A stretch of DNA of 64,000 nucleotides from contig JAQGBZ010000005.1 of the NCBI GenBank assembly GCA_034687125.1, positions 186,001 to 250,000 of the forward strand, given 5' to 3'. The notes beneath the pieces were generated by a model. It ran no database searches and had not been told where the DNA came from. It saw nothing but the letters and a program-made list of their open reading frames with translations. The translations under genes and the position numbers were made by a program. Within the stretch, counting starts at the first letter, position 1. Each line of letters begins with the position of its first letter. Positions 12,198-24,596 of the stretch are shown here, piece after piece. This DNA is from Neelides folsomi. Its lineage: Eukaryota > Arthropoda > Collembola > Neelipleona > Neelidae.

Positions 12198-12252
12198 CTC
12201 CACAAGAGTCAGCTCTCAATTTTGTATTGAGCTCAACAAGAGTTCCAGCTCG

Positions 12253-12260
12253 CTTTTATA
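12253..12260 (-). promoter_or_regulatory. TATA box of the Arg/Glu-repeat gene
   Basis: Minus strand reads TATAAAAG. A TCAATAC initiator-like site lies about 30 bases downstream, followed by the ATG at 12197. The spacing is right for a focused promoter. Confidence 0.65.
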
Positions 12261-13129
12261 CTCTTCAAATTCATTTCCAAACCTCATCATTTCTTATCCT
12301 AATCGAATCGGATGAGTGGGAAGGATTTTATGACAATAAATCAAACTCACCATTATTCCTACTATGATTCAACCATTTTAACCCAATGGTTAAACCCAAT
12401 TTGAGGAAGGAGGAGAAAAGGGAGAGAAAGGAACTGAAATAAGGAGAGTTGCCAATTGGAATCATTCAACCGTTCTATCATCAAATCCCATGCAAGGTCT
12501 TTGAGCAAACCTCAGTCTTCTCCGCTCCATCCCAAATTCCAATTTCCCTTCTTCACTCAAATTACAAATTGGTCTCATAAATATTCCTTGGCTATTTAGT
12601 AAATTCCTCCGCCTTCGGAGAAATGAATGAAAATCTTCGGAAGGAGATTAACAGAAACTCATTCATAAATTTTTTCGACAGCAGCTCAAACGGATGACGC
12701 AAATAAAAACTTGATGGGAAAATGAAATTCTTTTTTGAGCATTTTAAAAATAGGAATTTTTAAGTATTAAATATTTCGATAAACTTGAATTTATTTTTAA
12801 TGAGGAGTATTTATTCAATGAAATATTTAATATGGTTTACAATTCATACATACTGGATAATTGTAAGAATAATAATTTAATTTTCCTATTACCTAATATA
12901 CGTATTCTGTCTGGATATTTTCAAAGATGAAGGATATATTTAATATGGAATTAACATTATAGGTAATAACAATTGAAATAAATTAAATTACGTAAGTAGT
13001 AATATTTGCTAGATATGTACAACTAGCTCACTTAATAAACAATTTAGGAAACGATTTAATGCATAAAGGCCAAAATTTTGACCAGAAAAGTTCTAAAAAA
13101 TGTTGTGAATTCAAATATTAATTAAACTA
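12261..13129. other. Intergenic, upstream of the Arg/Glu-repeat gene
   Basis: AT-rich spacer between the TATA box and the MITE. No coding signal found on either strand. Confidence 0.55.
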
Positions 13130-13502
13130 TAGTTCATTCCCCAAATCGGCGAAGGTGAGTTTGAAAACCCCGCATATAATTTCCAGAGATACGAATTACA
13201 ATTTAATGGTGACAATTAATTGTAGTATTATGCAATATTTAAACCAATTCATTACTCATCTACAAAATATATACATAACTATTTCAATAACATTTCATTG
13301 CATTTGAATTTTATTGATGTTTTAATGCAAAAATAAAATAATGAAATTGAGGCCAAAATATAAAATAAACATTAAACATTTTCAAAAACAATATAAATTA
13401 GCATTACTACAATTAATAGTAACAGTGAAATTGTAATTCGTATTTCTGGAAATTATATGCGGGTTTTTCAAACTCACCTGCACCGATTTTGGGAATGAAC
13501 TA
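13130..13502. mobile_element. MITE with ~85-bp terminal inverted repeats and TA target duplication
   Basis: The ends (13130 to about 13215 and about 13418 to 13502) are near-perfect inverted repeats starting TAGTTCATTCCC. They share blocks such as GGTGAGTTTGAAAA and CGCATATAATTTCCAGA. The element is flanked by TA on both sides (13128-13129 and 13503-13504), as expected for Tc1/mariner-type insertion. The 373-base body is AT-rich with no ORF, so it is a non-autonomous MITE. It lies just 3' of SPT6. Confidence 0.88.
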
Positions 13503-13611
13503 TAGGAGATTAGAACTTACAATTAGAAATTACTCAAGAATTATAAAAATACTGTAAAGAATTAATTATCACTGAATTAATGTATACAGAAGTTTAATGA
13601 ACGAAGGGAAT

Positions 13612-16600
13612 TTAATCCCATTCGTCCACAATTTCCTTTTCTGATTTGGAAGGCTCCATTTTTGGCGTGTTCGGATACATTGGAGTTTTCCTTCTCGGCA
13701 ATTCTTTATTTGGCAAATTGAGTACATTGAAAGGATTATGTCCTTGTCCTCGTTTGATCCCACCAACAACACTTCCAGTCTCAGTTTTTTCTTCAATTAA
13801 AATAATTATACCCAACAAAAATAAATATTATGAAATTTAAAATAAAAAAACTTACGGATAAAAACACTTGGCGCTGAAATTGCCAGAGTAGGACCGGGAG
13901 TTATTGCAATAATCGGAGTTTTTCTATCATATGGAATTTGTCCAGCCGCAGGAGTTCTTTGAGCAACCATACTTACAGATGTTGGTGGAAGTCGTCTAAG
14001 CCTCGTAACATCAGACGCTGCACTTCTAATTGAAAATCCTCCCGGGCTTCTATGTCCGAAACTGAGGACACTGGTCGCACCCATTGTTGAGTTTGGTGTT
14101 GCCTCAACGGCACTTCCAATCCTTACATTCGGCGGTGGTTCCAAGTAATGTATTTTGAAGTAGTCAAGCAAAAGAACGAGACTTCCAAATGTCCGTCCCC
14201 TATATCTGAGTCCATTGAGAGTCAAAGTGATGTATTCATGAAATATTTTCCTATTTGGAAGATAAGAGAGGAAAAATCTCCCTCGATATTCCCATGATGG
14301 ACAAATGACATAATGGATCTTGTGTAAATTCTTCTCTTGTTCTGATCTCAAATAATTTTCAATAAGATGCCGTTCACCTTTCCCTAAAACTTGATAATAT
14401 TTGTAGTTGATGAGCTCTCGAGCAAAACCCGCCATTGGATGAACAAATCGAGCAATGATTTCATCTAAATCTTCATATTCCTCATCTTCAATCCAAAGAG
14501 ATCGACCAATAGAAAAAGCATTTTCTTTCTTCATCTCTTTCACATTCACATGTTGAATGATTTTGTCTGTCACTTTCCAACTCACAGTTAAATTGTTAGG
14601 ACCCTATGAATCAAATAATATCATTAAAAAATAACTAATCATTGACCCAAATGACAATCATTACAATTATGAAATTAGAATTATTATTAAATTAAATTAA
14701 ATGTGTCTAATTAATGTATCTAATATAATTAAAATAATGTTTTATTGGGAATTAAATAAATTCAATTACTTTGCTCGACGGTCTTATAATAGATTCCCCT
14801 TGATCCATCACAGCCATTATTCTCTCCGACTCCTCATAAGAAAGATTATGAAACGATGGATGAGTAATAGCTCTCTTCACATATGACACTTTGGCCTTCT
14901 TTTCCATTCCAAGCTTTTCAAGTTCCAAATCCAATTTCTCAGCAGTTTCATCAAAATATGGATCTTTGTCGATTTTGAACTTACACTCAATATCAAGCAA
15001 TGAAGTGGAATTGCTCTCACAACAAACCATGTAATTGTCCAAGTTCACATCCTTCACTCGACAAATGATCAATTGACCAATTTTGACGCGATCCCATGGA
15101 TTTTGAACTTCTTTGTCAGAGAGCTTATGGATTAGAATCATTCCACTCATTTCGTTTTCCAATTTAATTCTCACAGCAAAAGCTTTCCCAGGGCATTCGT
15201 TCTTATCAAAATGTTCCCAGATTTCCGGAGCACCGGAGAAACCCGAAAGGAAACAATTCCCACAATACCAATCTGTGTCACTTCTCCGTTTCGGATCATC
15301 TTCCAATGATTCCCCTTCTTTCTTCTTTTTATAAATTAAGTCGACCACATATGCTAAAAACAAGTCAATTTCATTGAAATTTTAAAATCTATGATATATT
15401 TTAAAAATAATTAAAGTTAAAAAGATTCGATAAAAATTCATTAAAGTAATGATTAACATTAAAGTATTAATTTATATATAAAGTTAACCTCGAACAAGTT
15501 TTCCTGCATACAACGAAGTGGGAGTTTCCTTTGTAATAATTTTGAACAATTCCTGAGGAGTTGGAGATTTGTATGGTGCTCTAACTTCCTTGAAACGATG
15601 AATAAGTTCATAGCGAATATCCTGCAAAGTGACCCTCTTCGATCCAAATCCCTGTCGTTGTAATTCAGCAGCAAATGCATCAAGATCCAAATCATTAAGT
15701 GTCCCAGGATCTTCAAGAATTTCATCAAGAGCTCTTGAAGGTTCAATTTCATCATCATCATCATCATATTCCAAAGCATCAACGGCCATCTTCCTCGCCC
15801 AGTCATAAGTCTCAGGATGAATTCTTGTAGAGTCCAAAGGCTCATTATAAATTTCAGAATCTTCTGATCCTTCGAGCACAATCTTAATGAATCCAGAACA
15901 ATTGACAAATACAATTGGACCCATATGAGCTTTCGTAATGAGTAACGCTCGGTTTTCCACTTTGTAATTTAGAGCTTGAAAGGTTCGTAAAATGTATCTT
16001 GCTTTCCGAGGCCCAAGACCCGAAACATAATTAAGGAGTGTGGCAATCCTTGGGGTTCTCAAAGCATCATTTATATTTACTCCAACACCTCCTACCCAAT
16101 CAGTCATCACACCATTGAAAAGATCAAGAAGTTCTTCAGAGTTCACATGTTCCTAAAAATTCAAAATTGATATTAGTATCATCAATATTAATCATCAATA
16201 TTAAGGAATTTGAAAATTCATTTTTTTCAACTTAAATTCAACATTAAATTCAACTTAAAACAAAATATTCAAGTTAATTATTATTACCAATTAATAAATT
16301 GGTAATATTAATTAACTAATTAATACGTAATCTATTATAAATTTACCTGCATTGGATGAAATTTAACGCAAAGAAGTTCATCATCACGACTCGCAAGCTG
16401 AGCAATTTCCAACAAAGGATTTTGAATTCTCCGTCCAAGTGAAACGGCTTCTTTGAGTAAAGCAGGAAATTCTTTGAATTCATCAAACTTGTTCGAATTT
16501 CCAATCACTCTTGAAATATCCGAGTCCATAATTTCCACCCCAATTTTAGGAAATCCCTTTTCATTCATTAATTCTTCCGTGATGGCCAAAATATCTTTTC

Positions 16601-19600
16601 TTAACTTCAAAGCCTCATTCGAATCTCCTCCAATGACAATTACATGAGGTTTGTGGGCTTCAATGAAGCGTTTGACGTTCTTCATGTCCTTCTTTTTCCC
16701 ATGACGAAATTCCTCAATTCTGGAATTGATGCTTTTCAATAAATGGTTGAGTCGGAGGAAAGCAGCGGGTTCGCCGTCAGGTTGAAGACAACAAACAAAA
16801 GAGGCCGAGAGCGGGTCAAGACCATAAGCTACAGAAACGACTCGGACTCCTTTAGAACAATCCCACACTTTGTCTTTTCGAATGTCTTCTTCTTTTGGGA
16901 GATATGGAGCAGGCTAAAAAGTTAATAAGTTACAAATAAATCTCAATATAAAAATTAAATAAAATTCTAATTTTAAAGTAAAAAAATGTTATACCGAAAC
17001 ACATTTAACAAATTGAGCTCTGCATCTCAATAGAACGAAATCTTTTGCCTCACGAAGCAATTTTGTTCGCATTTCCTTCTGAAACGCCGGGACCAATTGT
17101 TTCACATATGCTTCCGTCACGGCTCTTCCCCTCAACTCATTCCATTCAAGAGCATCTTTGTAATACTCGTCCTGAAATTAATATAAGGCCCAATTAGGAC
17201 AATTAGTCAAAGTAATACCTTATTATACTTAGTCATAATTTTACAAATATTTGTATGTAATGAAGATAAAATAATTATCGACATTTAAAAAAACTTTACT
17301 CTAAAAAAGAGATCCTTCATTTCTTCCAAAAAAGTCGCCTTTTCTCTTCCTTTCAAATTTTCTCCAATGGTCAACACAATCAATTTGTTCTCTTCAGCAA
17401 TCACATATTTGAGAAATTCGTCCTTTTTTAACAAAGTCACTGGCTTGTTTGTTAAATACTTCACCCTATTTGAAAAAAGATAATATGATATTTAATAAAC
17501 TTGTCAAATTAATTTATTTTTAACCAACTCAATGTCAGCATTTAAATAATGCCTGAAATCTCTTAAAATAAATTCCGATAATTTCTAATAATTTTGATTT
17601 AAATTAAATTTATTATAGTTTATGTACAATTCGTTAAGCAAGACGTTTGTACCTATATAATATTAAAACACAAAAATAAAATAACATTACTTGAAAAGCG
17701 GTGAAGTTTCATCAATTTCCCTTCTTCCTTTCGGAGTTGGGCGGATGGAAAATGTGGCTCTGTTAAAAAACTCTTCTCTCAACGTTTGTCTCACCAGTGG
17801 CTCCGCGCTCAATCGAGTTCCAAGAACATAAACGGCCGAAGTCAACACAGTTTCAACAGTTGGTGAAAGACTGAAAGAACAAACACAAATAATATAAATT
17901 TCAAATAAAATGAAAGATTAAATTATCAATGGCATAATTTACTACGGAGAAATGTAAGTCTCAGCAATTTGCATTGGTCCCATGTTGTATTGGACAACTT
18001 CATTCTTCTGATATCCGTTCTTCAAATTCTCCCCATACTCTGCAGAAGACAATCCGAATTTACTCACAATAGAATTGAGACTCAATTTCCTAGTGCAAAA
18101 TGCATAAGGACCAAATCCAGCCTTCATTTTCTTTGACCAAAACAATCCTTCATCAAATTGTTCTCCTGTTTTCTTATGCAAGTACAATTTCACAGGCTCA
18201 ACAAAATCAGAATAGTTGATGTTGAAAAGGATATTGAAATCTTCAAGTTCCTCAGTAGATTTGATATTAAGGATCATTTTCAAATCCTCGTCAGTAATCG
18301 GCCGGAAATCGGGTTGCTTTATTTCGACTCTCGCAGAATTATCAATCATCTCTTGAGTTGTGTATTTCATGAAAACGCTCTTGGTCTCATCGTCGTTTTC
18401 TTTGTCATCAGTCTAAACATTTAATAGTAATAGAATAAATTAAATATAAATATATTTAATCAATTAAAAAATTAATCAAAATTAAATAATGAAAACAAGA
18501 AGAGAACCTTAGTAAGAAAGTCGTGGTATTCTTTGACATGGAAAAACAACATGTACAACTTTTCAACTCTCTTCTTTAATTGACAAAACTTTCCATCCAG
18601 ATTGTAAATGTCCCATAAGTCTTCAGTGAGCAAACCCTTTTCATCATCACGAATTTCTTGTTCCAAGCCTTTACAATCTCCTGAACCGATCAACTCCTTC
18701 CGATAAGCAAAAATGAAAGGAATGTCCAAATTCAGATTTTTGATGCATTCGAGAACATTACGAATCTTCTCAAGTTTCATTTTACGTGAAGCTGTTAATA
18801 AATTAAATGAGTGATCAATGGTCATCAATTATTGACAAATCTACTAATTAACTATTAATTAATTTATTAGATAATTTTTATTTTAAAAATGATTCGGAAT
18901 AATATTAAATCAATTTTAAAATTAAAACAATTAAAATATTTAAAATAATACCGATTCTTCTTTGTTCTGATGTTATTTCAGGTTCGGCATTCTCATCGAC
19001 CTTTGGAGTATCTTCTCCATCCCATGGGTCCTGAATATTTGCAACTCCAATGTCAGATTTCGATTTTGATTCATCATCGTCTTCGAGGTTTATAATTGGG
19101 ATATCCTCTTCCCATAGATCAATCTCTTTCTCGACTGGTTTATCCTCTGGTGGTTTTTCTGGTGCGGAATCACTCCAAGATTCCTTCACGATCGATTCGC
19201 TCAACAGATCCGTCCTGATGTTAATTAGAGGCAAAGTATTTTCATAGGAATCTTTAACCACAGACTCGCTCAAAATATCGTTCCTAATGCTAATTAGCGG
19301 CAATGTTGGTTCGATCCACGATTCTTTCACGACCGATTCTGAATCAAGAACTTCATTTGCTTTTTGTTTAGGAACAGGCTCGATCTTTGGTTTTTCATTT
19401 TCGGAGATAATTGGTTTTTCATCCATTGGTTCATCAACACCAGAATCTTCGTCTTCTGCCATTTTATGTACATTCGTGGGCTTATCTTTTTTGACAGATT
19501 TATCATCTTTCTTAGCCGAAACCTTTGGTTTGTTATCAACAGACTCATCCAAGTGCCAAGAATCTTTTTGTGGAGATTCGACATTTTTCTTCGCTGGTTC

Positions 19601-21312
19601 AGGTTCGTCCCAGGAATCTTGTGACTTTTCAGCGTTTTTCTTTACTGGTTCGGATTCGTCCCATGAATCTTCTTGCAACTTTTCAGCATTTTTCTTTGCT
19701 GGTTCGGGTTCGTCCCATGACTCTTCTTGTGGCTTTTCAGCATTTTTCTTAACGGCAACATCAGGAACGTCCCACGAATCAACTTTAAAACTTTCAACAA
19801 CAGGATCATCCCAAGAATATTCATTCGGTTTATTAGCCTTTTTTTCTTCTGGTTGATCCCATGAATCTTCCTTCACCTTATTTTGAGTCTTTTCTTCAGG
19901 TATGTCCCATGATTCTTCCACTTGACCAGCCTTTTTATCTGATTCGTCCCAATCAGGTTTATTCCACCCGCAACCTTTAGGCGATGATGACACTGCCTGA
20001 AACATTTTAGTCAGTTGTTTTTTAGACTGTGGATCTTTTTTATTTTTGGTCTCAAGAATGTCAAGAATCCACTCGGCTTCTTCGTCCAACTCCATGTCAG
20101 TCGCTCTTTGAATGGGAACTGGACGCAATTGGAATCTTTCTGGAATGTCGTTCATCTTAATTTGAACTTCTTCCTCAGTAAGTCCCATACTTTGAATCTC
20201 ACTTGGTTCGTAAATCTCATGAATTGGTTTTCGATTCTTCTTTCGCTTCTTTTCTTTCTTTCGAAAAATGCTAAAAAATGAATTGAATTATTAGAAAAGA
20301 AGCATAAATATAATGAAATACAGAATATTTATTTATTAAAATGAACCTCGCAGCCTCATCGCTTTCTTCATCCTCATCATCTTCATCATGAGGGACTATA
20401 GCTTCGCCTGTGTTGATCTTTCGGATCTCATCATAGTCGAAATCAATCCCAAAAACATCTTGTGCTTCTTTGAGATATGGATTTGAGCTTTTGCTCCGCC
20501 GTTTTTGTCGGGCCATTTTCAAAGGCATGTCATTGTCATCAACAATAAAGTCATCAGTCTCTGATTCGGACTCATCAGTTAAAAATTCTCTTTCAGGGTG
20601 TAGCTTTGGCATTCTTCTTAAATCTTCTTCCTGCAAATTATTATATTTACAATGGATGATAACATGTTACAGAAGAGGAGCACAATTAAAATAATATTGT
20701 TTATATTTTACATTGTCTGATCCATCAAAAAGATCAATCGCAATGGCGTCCTTATCAGTCACTTTCTCCCCAGTTTCATCATCGGAATCCTCAGCTAGTT
20801 GCTTCACTCTTTTGAATTTCTGCGATTAAGATACAAAAATTAAATTCTTCGAATAAATAAAGTTCACTTCCCATCCATTACCTTTTTGACTCTAATTCCC
20901 CAATTTTCAGCGAGAAGTTCGTAGTCGTCATCTTCGAGACGATCATCCTCGTCATCTTCGAAGCTTACTCTCCGCTTTTTACTTTTAGACTTATCATCTT
21001 TTTCCGCGTCGCTATCCACCAGCATCTCGTCAAGAGAATCATCTTCGGCGATTGCCATATCTTTAAAATTTAAAAATATTACAATCGAATTACTCAACCG
21101 AGGCTCATAAATGAATTAATACAAAGATCAAATTAAGAATAACATTAAATGACACATATCAGTCATATCACACAGTGAATAAATTATCAAATTATAAAGC
21201 ATGAATTTCATTTACCATCTTCGTTTTCTTCATCCATTGATTCATGATCTTTTTTGTCCTTTCCGTCTTTTACTCTTCGGACAGAGTCCAGCTCTTGTGC
21301 CTCAAAATCCAT
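13612..21312 (-). CDS. SUPT6H: Transcription elongation factor SPT6 with Trp-rich repeat insert
   Basis: Nuclear histone chaperone and RNA polymerase II elongation factor. Fifteen exons (minus): 21312-21216, 21060-20882, 20819-20712, 20630-20347, 20270-18952, 18791-18508, 18412-17946, 17870-17691, 17465-17300, 17171-16995, 16913-16347, 16152-15489, 15353-14770, 14603-13856, 13790-13612. They sum to exactly 2000 codons plus a stop. Order: acidic N-terminus, conserved LDEEAEW block (~285), helical core (PFIFAYRKE), YqgF-like domain (~1090-1275), HhH repeats (GLGPRKARYILRTF), DLDLDAFAAELQRQGFGSK block, S1-like domain, then tandem SH2 (RPSSKGPNNLTVSW; YITLTLNGLRYRGRTFGSL). The C-terminus is short, ending VDEWD. 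Odd: residues ~320-660 are an acidic insert with about a dozen Trp units (SWDEPEPAKKN tandem copies, also GCGWNKPDW). The expected animal sequence after AEW is missing there. Confidence 0.95.
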
Positions 21313-22681
21313 TTTGCATCAATTATCCAAAAGCTGTAAAAAATCTATGCAACCACCACTCTTCTGCAAGAAAGGAATAATGACAATAAGAAGTTTGATA
21401 AAGTGGACAACGTAATTACGCAATTCGGTAGGCATTGACAAAAATGACAAGGTGTAAACTTGAAAGTGAAAATTACGTTGAGGTTTGAAGTAGCGGTCAG
21501 CCCAAGGTCACTCTATGGCTCTACTCACTAGATTGTCTAGACGCAATATATAAATTATGAGCAAAGCAAATTATATTTGATGGTAATAAAATAGTTTCTC
21601 GGAACAAAGAGAAAATAATGGAGAAATGGCAATTTTGGCAAAACGGCCCAAGGTCGAGGTCTCGAGGTGAACGTCCCATTCAGCTTCAGCAATTGATCAC
21701 GAGTGAAAATTGCAGCAAATACAAAACGTTCTAGAAAGAATTTCAATCTTCTCAGTATTTATAACTCTGGCATTCTGTGGGGCACTATTGGACATTGGTC
21801 AATCTCATCAATTCATCAATTGGCTTATCCCATCAATATCCTTTAGCGTTCCTTTTATACTATAAATTAAAATTCTATGTTCAATTAAGCTCTAATTGCG
21901 ATTGAGGAGAAATCAATATATAAATATTTATAAAATAAACAAATATTGGTTCGGATTCGGGTTTATTTAGCAAATGCCCTATTTGATATTTGGCGTTTTT
22001 ACCGTTACCTCTGTATCTGATCATGCCCTACCTTTTAATTACATTCTATTTTATCTTAAATAATGTAGGTCCTTTTATAATGAACGATGACATAAGTGAA
22101 CAATTTTATGACATATTAGGAAAATACAATGGGGGATCGAATATTGAAATATTGAGCATGCGAATGGCATTTTTGTTTGCACGTTTGAATATTCAATATA
22201 ACTGATTTGTCTCCCTATGCTATTTTGAGGTGAGTGAAGCATGGAAGCGTGACAAAAATAAGGAGGATTGGAAATGAGACATCATAATCAATTTAACTAA
22301 ATAATTCAAAGAAAAAAGTTGCCCACTCGGCCCCTCTTTCTCATGTCTTGCCACTCGAAATAAAAAGGAAGTGAAAAGGGGTCATTTTATGTCCACTTAT
22401 TGTACAGTGTTCGTAAAAATATAAAAATTTGATATTTATTGCTATTGCTAAAATATTTACAAGTAATATTTCTTTCCAATTACTATCATCAATTGCCCTT
22501 TAATTACAGTTTTGAACAGATCGAACTAATTTTAATTGACGCTCAATTCCTTATATTTACTCAAATTTCTATTTAAAAACTAAATCTAAATTGATCATTA
22601 ATAATAAGTTATATCCATTTTAATAATTACTTTCACTCCTGCAGAGGTTACTGCTGTCTTGATTAACCTCATGAATCAAAG
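21313..22681. other. Intergenic between divergent genes
   Basis: Contains the presumed promoters of SPT6 (minus) and the SRPBCC-like gene (plus). An open stretch at 21990-22205 (about 70 codons after a possible acceptor; MNDDISEQFYDILGKYNGG) looks mildly coding. It has no clear partner exon, so I leave it uncalled. Confidence 0.5.
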
Positions 22682-23430
22682 ATGAAGTACGGATTTGGAA
22701 TCAAAATGCTTTTTGCCTTTTTGGCCGGAGGAATCGCAATATTGTACAAATATCCCTTTGCTGTAGCACCACCGTCTCAACTTGAGATCTCCACTATGGT
22801 TCATTTACCTCGACACTTTCTCTTCACTTACCTCACCAACATTGACAATATTCCTCAGGTAAACTAATTAAATTATAGATGTGTATTAAAGTGTAATTTG
22901 ATCTATTTTAATAAAATTCAAGTACTTCACATGGGTTAAACAAATCAAAGAAGATGACAAGCGGAAGCGTTCAGTTGGCAAATCCTACTCTTTCATTATC
23001 GACCTTCCCTTCATGGGTCAACACAAGAGGAAATTCCGAGTGAGTGACGTCAGAGAAGGTCATTGGATTGTCCTTAGTGATGAAGGGGTGAAAACGGAAA
23101 TTCAAATTATGCTCAGCAATCCGGATAAACATCAAACACATTTAACGTTCAAAATCAAATACAAGAAGAGATCCGCCCTTTACGAGGTTCATAACAAGCT
23201 AAATAATAAGCTTTATAACTAAATGAGCTTAATAAATGTTATATTTTAATAAATAGCTTACATTTGGACGCTTATTAAAGCGTTTGACCAGAGGACAACT
23301 TGAGAGTGCCGAAAGAAGGATCAAACGTCTTTCAGACCAAAAGTTTCGCGAATGGACAAAAGGAACATCTGCATTTATGCCACAAAGTGAAAGCATGGAG
23401 AAGTCCAATAAAAACAATATTACTAAATAG
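22682..23430 (+). CDS. Membrane-anchored START/SRPBCC-like protein
   Basis: Exons 22682-22858, 22923-23186 and 23257-23430 join in phase 0 to give 204 residues. It has an N-terminal hydrophobic anchor (IKMLFAFLAGGIAILY), then a compact domain. That domain opens with a ligand-pocket-like start (HLPRHFLFTYLTNIDNIPQY), continues through strands (YSFIIDLPFMGQHKRKFRV; VKTEIQIMLSNPD) and ends in a long basic helix (GRLLKRLTRGQLESAERRIK). This layout is typical of polyketide-cyclase/SRPBCC lipid-binding folds. The fold call is by pattern only. Exon 3 ends in a polar tail. A second small membrane-protein gene follows in tandem about 380 bases downstream. The ligand and compartment are unknown. Confidence 0.65.
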
Positions 23431-23812
23431 CCATAATTTGCCAATGGTGTCTTTTTAAAGTAAATAGCTTTAATCTTCTTCGTTAGTATCGAAATATACT
23501 TCTTGCATTTTAATCATTGTTAGTTAATTTTATTTATTTAATTAACTTAAGTTCGTCTCTTTTTGACATAATGATATCTAATGAAGTATTCACAAGTTTC
23601 ATAAACCGTTATTTCCACATAAATAAAACAAGAGGGAAAGATAAAACACAATGGATTGTTTAAAAATTTTAACTTTTAGTTAACTTTTAAAATAAATGTC
23701 TTTGCCTAATTGTGAATGAAAGTTAATTGAATAGAATAAGTTGCATTATAAAATTAATTCTAAATGGTAGATGGAATGCCATAATTTGGTCTGGATTAAA
23801 TCTAAATTTAAT

Positions 23813-24467
23813 ATGGAAGAAGCCGTGGTAAGCTAAATTAACCTATTATTAATCTAATTGTAGGATTTGATGAATACTTATATTCTAGAATTTAAACTTT
23901 ATAAATAATGGTCTCCTTTTCAGAGATACGAAGTGAAGATGATGGGCCTTAGCATCGGAACAGGATTATTCCTAACTTTCATCTCAAGATTAATGCTTTT
24001 CACAACAAAGCCTATTTATCTGATCTTTTACATTGTGGCGTCTCTCGGCATCAAAGCTGATGACAGAGCTTATCCCGATTTTGAACCGATTAAATTTGAT
24101 TTGGTAAGTTAAATATAACACGAATTGATTAATTACTTGACTTTATCTCATTGGAAGTTAAAGAGAAAATATTGAATACCATTGTTAAACCTACTGTACC
24201 TAAGATAAACGATATTTATTTAATGATTAATAAATTATAAATATTTAGGTTCGACTCGGAGTTGATTTAAGCATTATTTTCATTTGCACAGCAGCTGAAA
24301 TGTATTGGATTGGAGTAGAAAAAGAAAAGATTGTGAAGCCAGAGGACTTAATGAGAATATACGAAACATACATTTGCCTTTTTGCTATCATCTTCATCTC
24401 GACAATTAGATGCTATACAAACTTGATGACGTGCTTCCTTAAATTTTTTACATCACTCAGATTTTAA
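23813..24467 (+). CDS. Small multi-span membrane protein, 137 aa, unknown
   Basis: Exons 23813-23827, 23924-24103 and 24249-24467 join in phase 0. The first exon codes only for MEEAV, so the gene is easily overlooked. Four hydrophobic segments can be seen: MGLSIGTGLFLTFISRLML, PIYLIFYIVASLGI, VDLSIIFICTAAEMYWIGV and YICLFAIIFISTI. A polar loop (DDRAYPDFEPIKF) lies between the second and third. No family is recognised; the topology suggests a tetraspan-like integral membrane protein. The shared frame, good acceptors and codon quality support a real gene. AATAAA occurs shortly after the stop (~24550). Confidence 0.65.
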
Positions 24468-24596
24468 TTAATCGCTACTCAATTAGTTAGACTATATTTA
24501 TGCATAATGATTTTTCCATATTCAATAATGTGTTATCTGATCGTTGTCCAATAAATTGTCTTTAAGTTTTACTTTGTGCAAAGATTTTATTAAGAT

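Noticed and set aside
19287-19856. 189-codon Ser/Phe-rich ORF antisense to SPT6 exon 5
   Set aside because: It is the reverse complement of the acidic Trp repeat. The SPT6 strand has conserved flanks and matching splice sites.
21990-22205. 71-codon ORF upstream of the SRPBCC-like gene
   Set aside because: It has mildly coding appearance and an acceptor-like site inside, but no donor-bearing partner exon and no homology.
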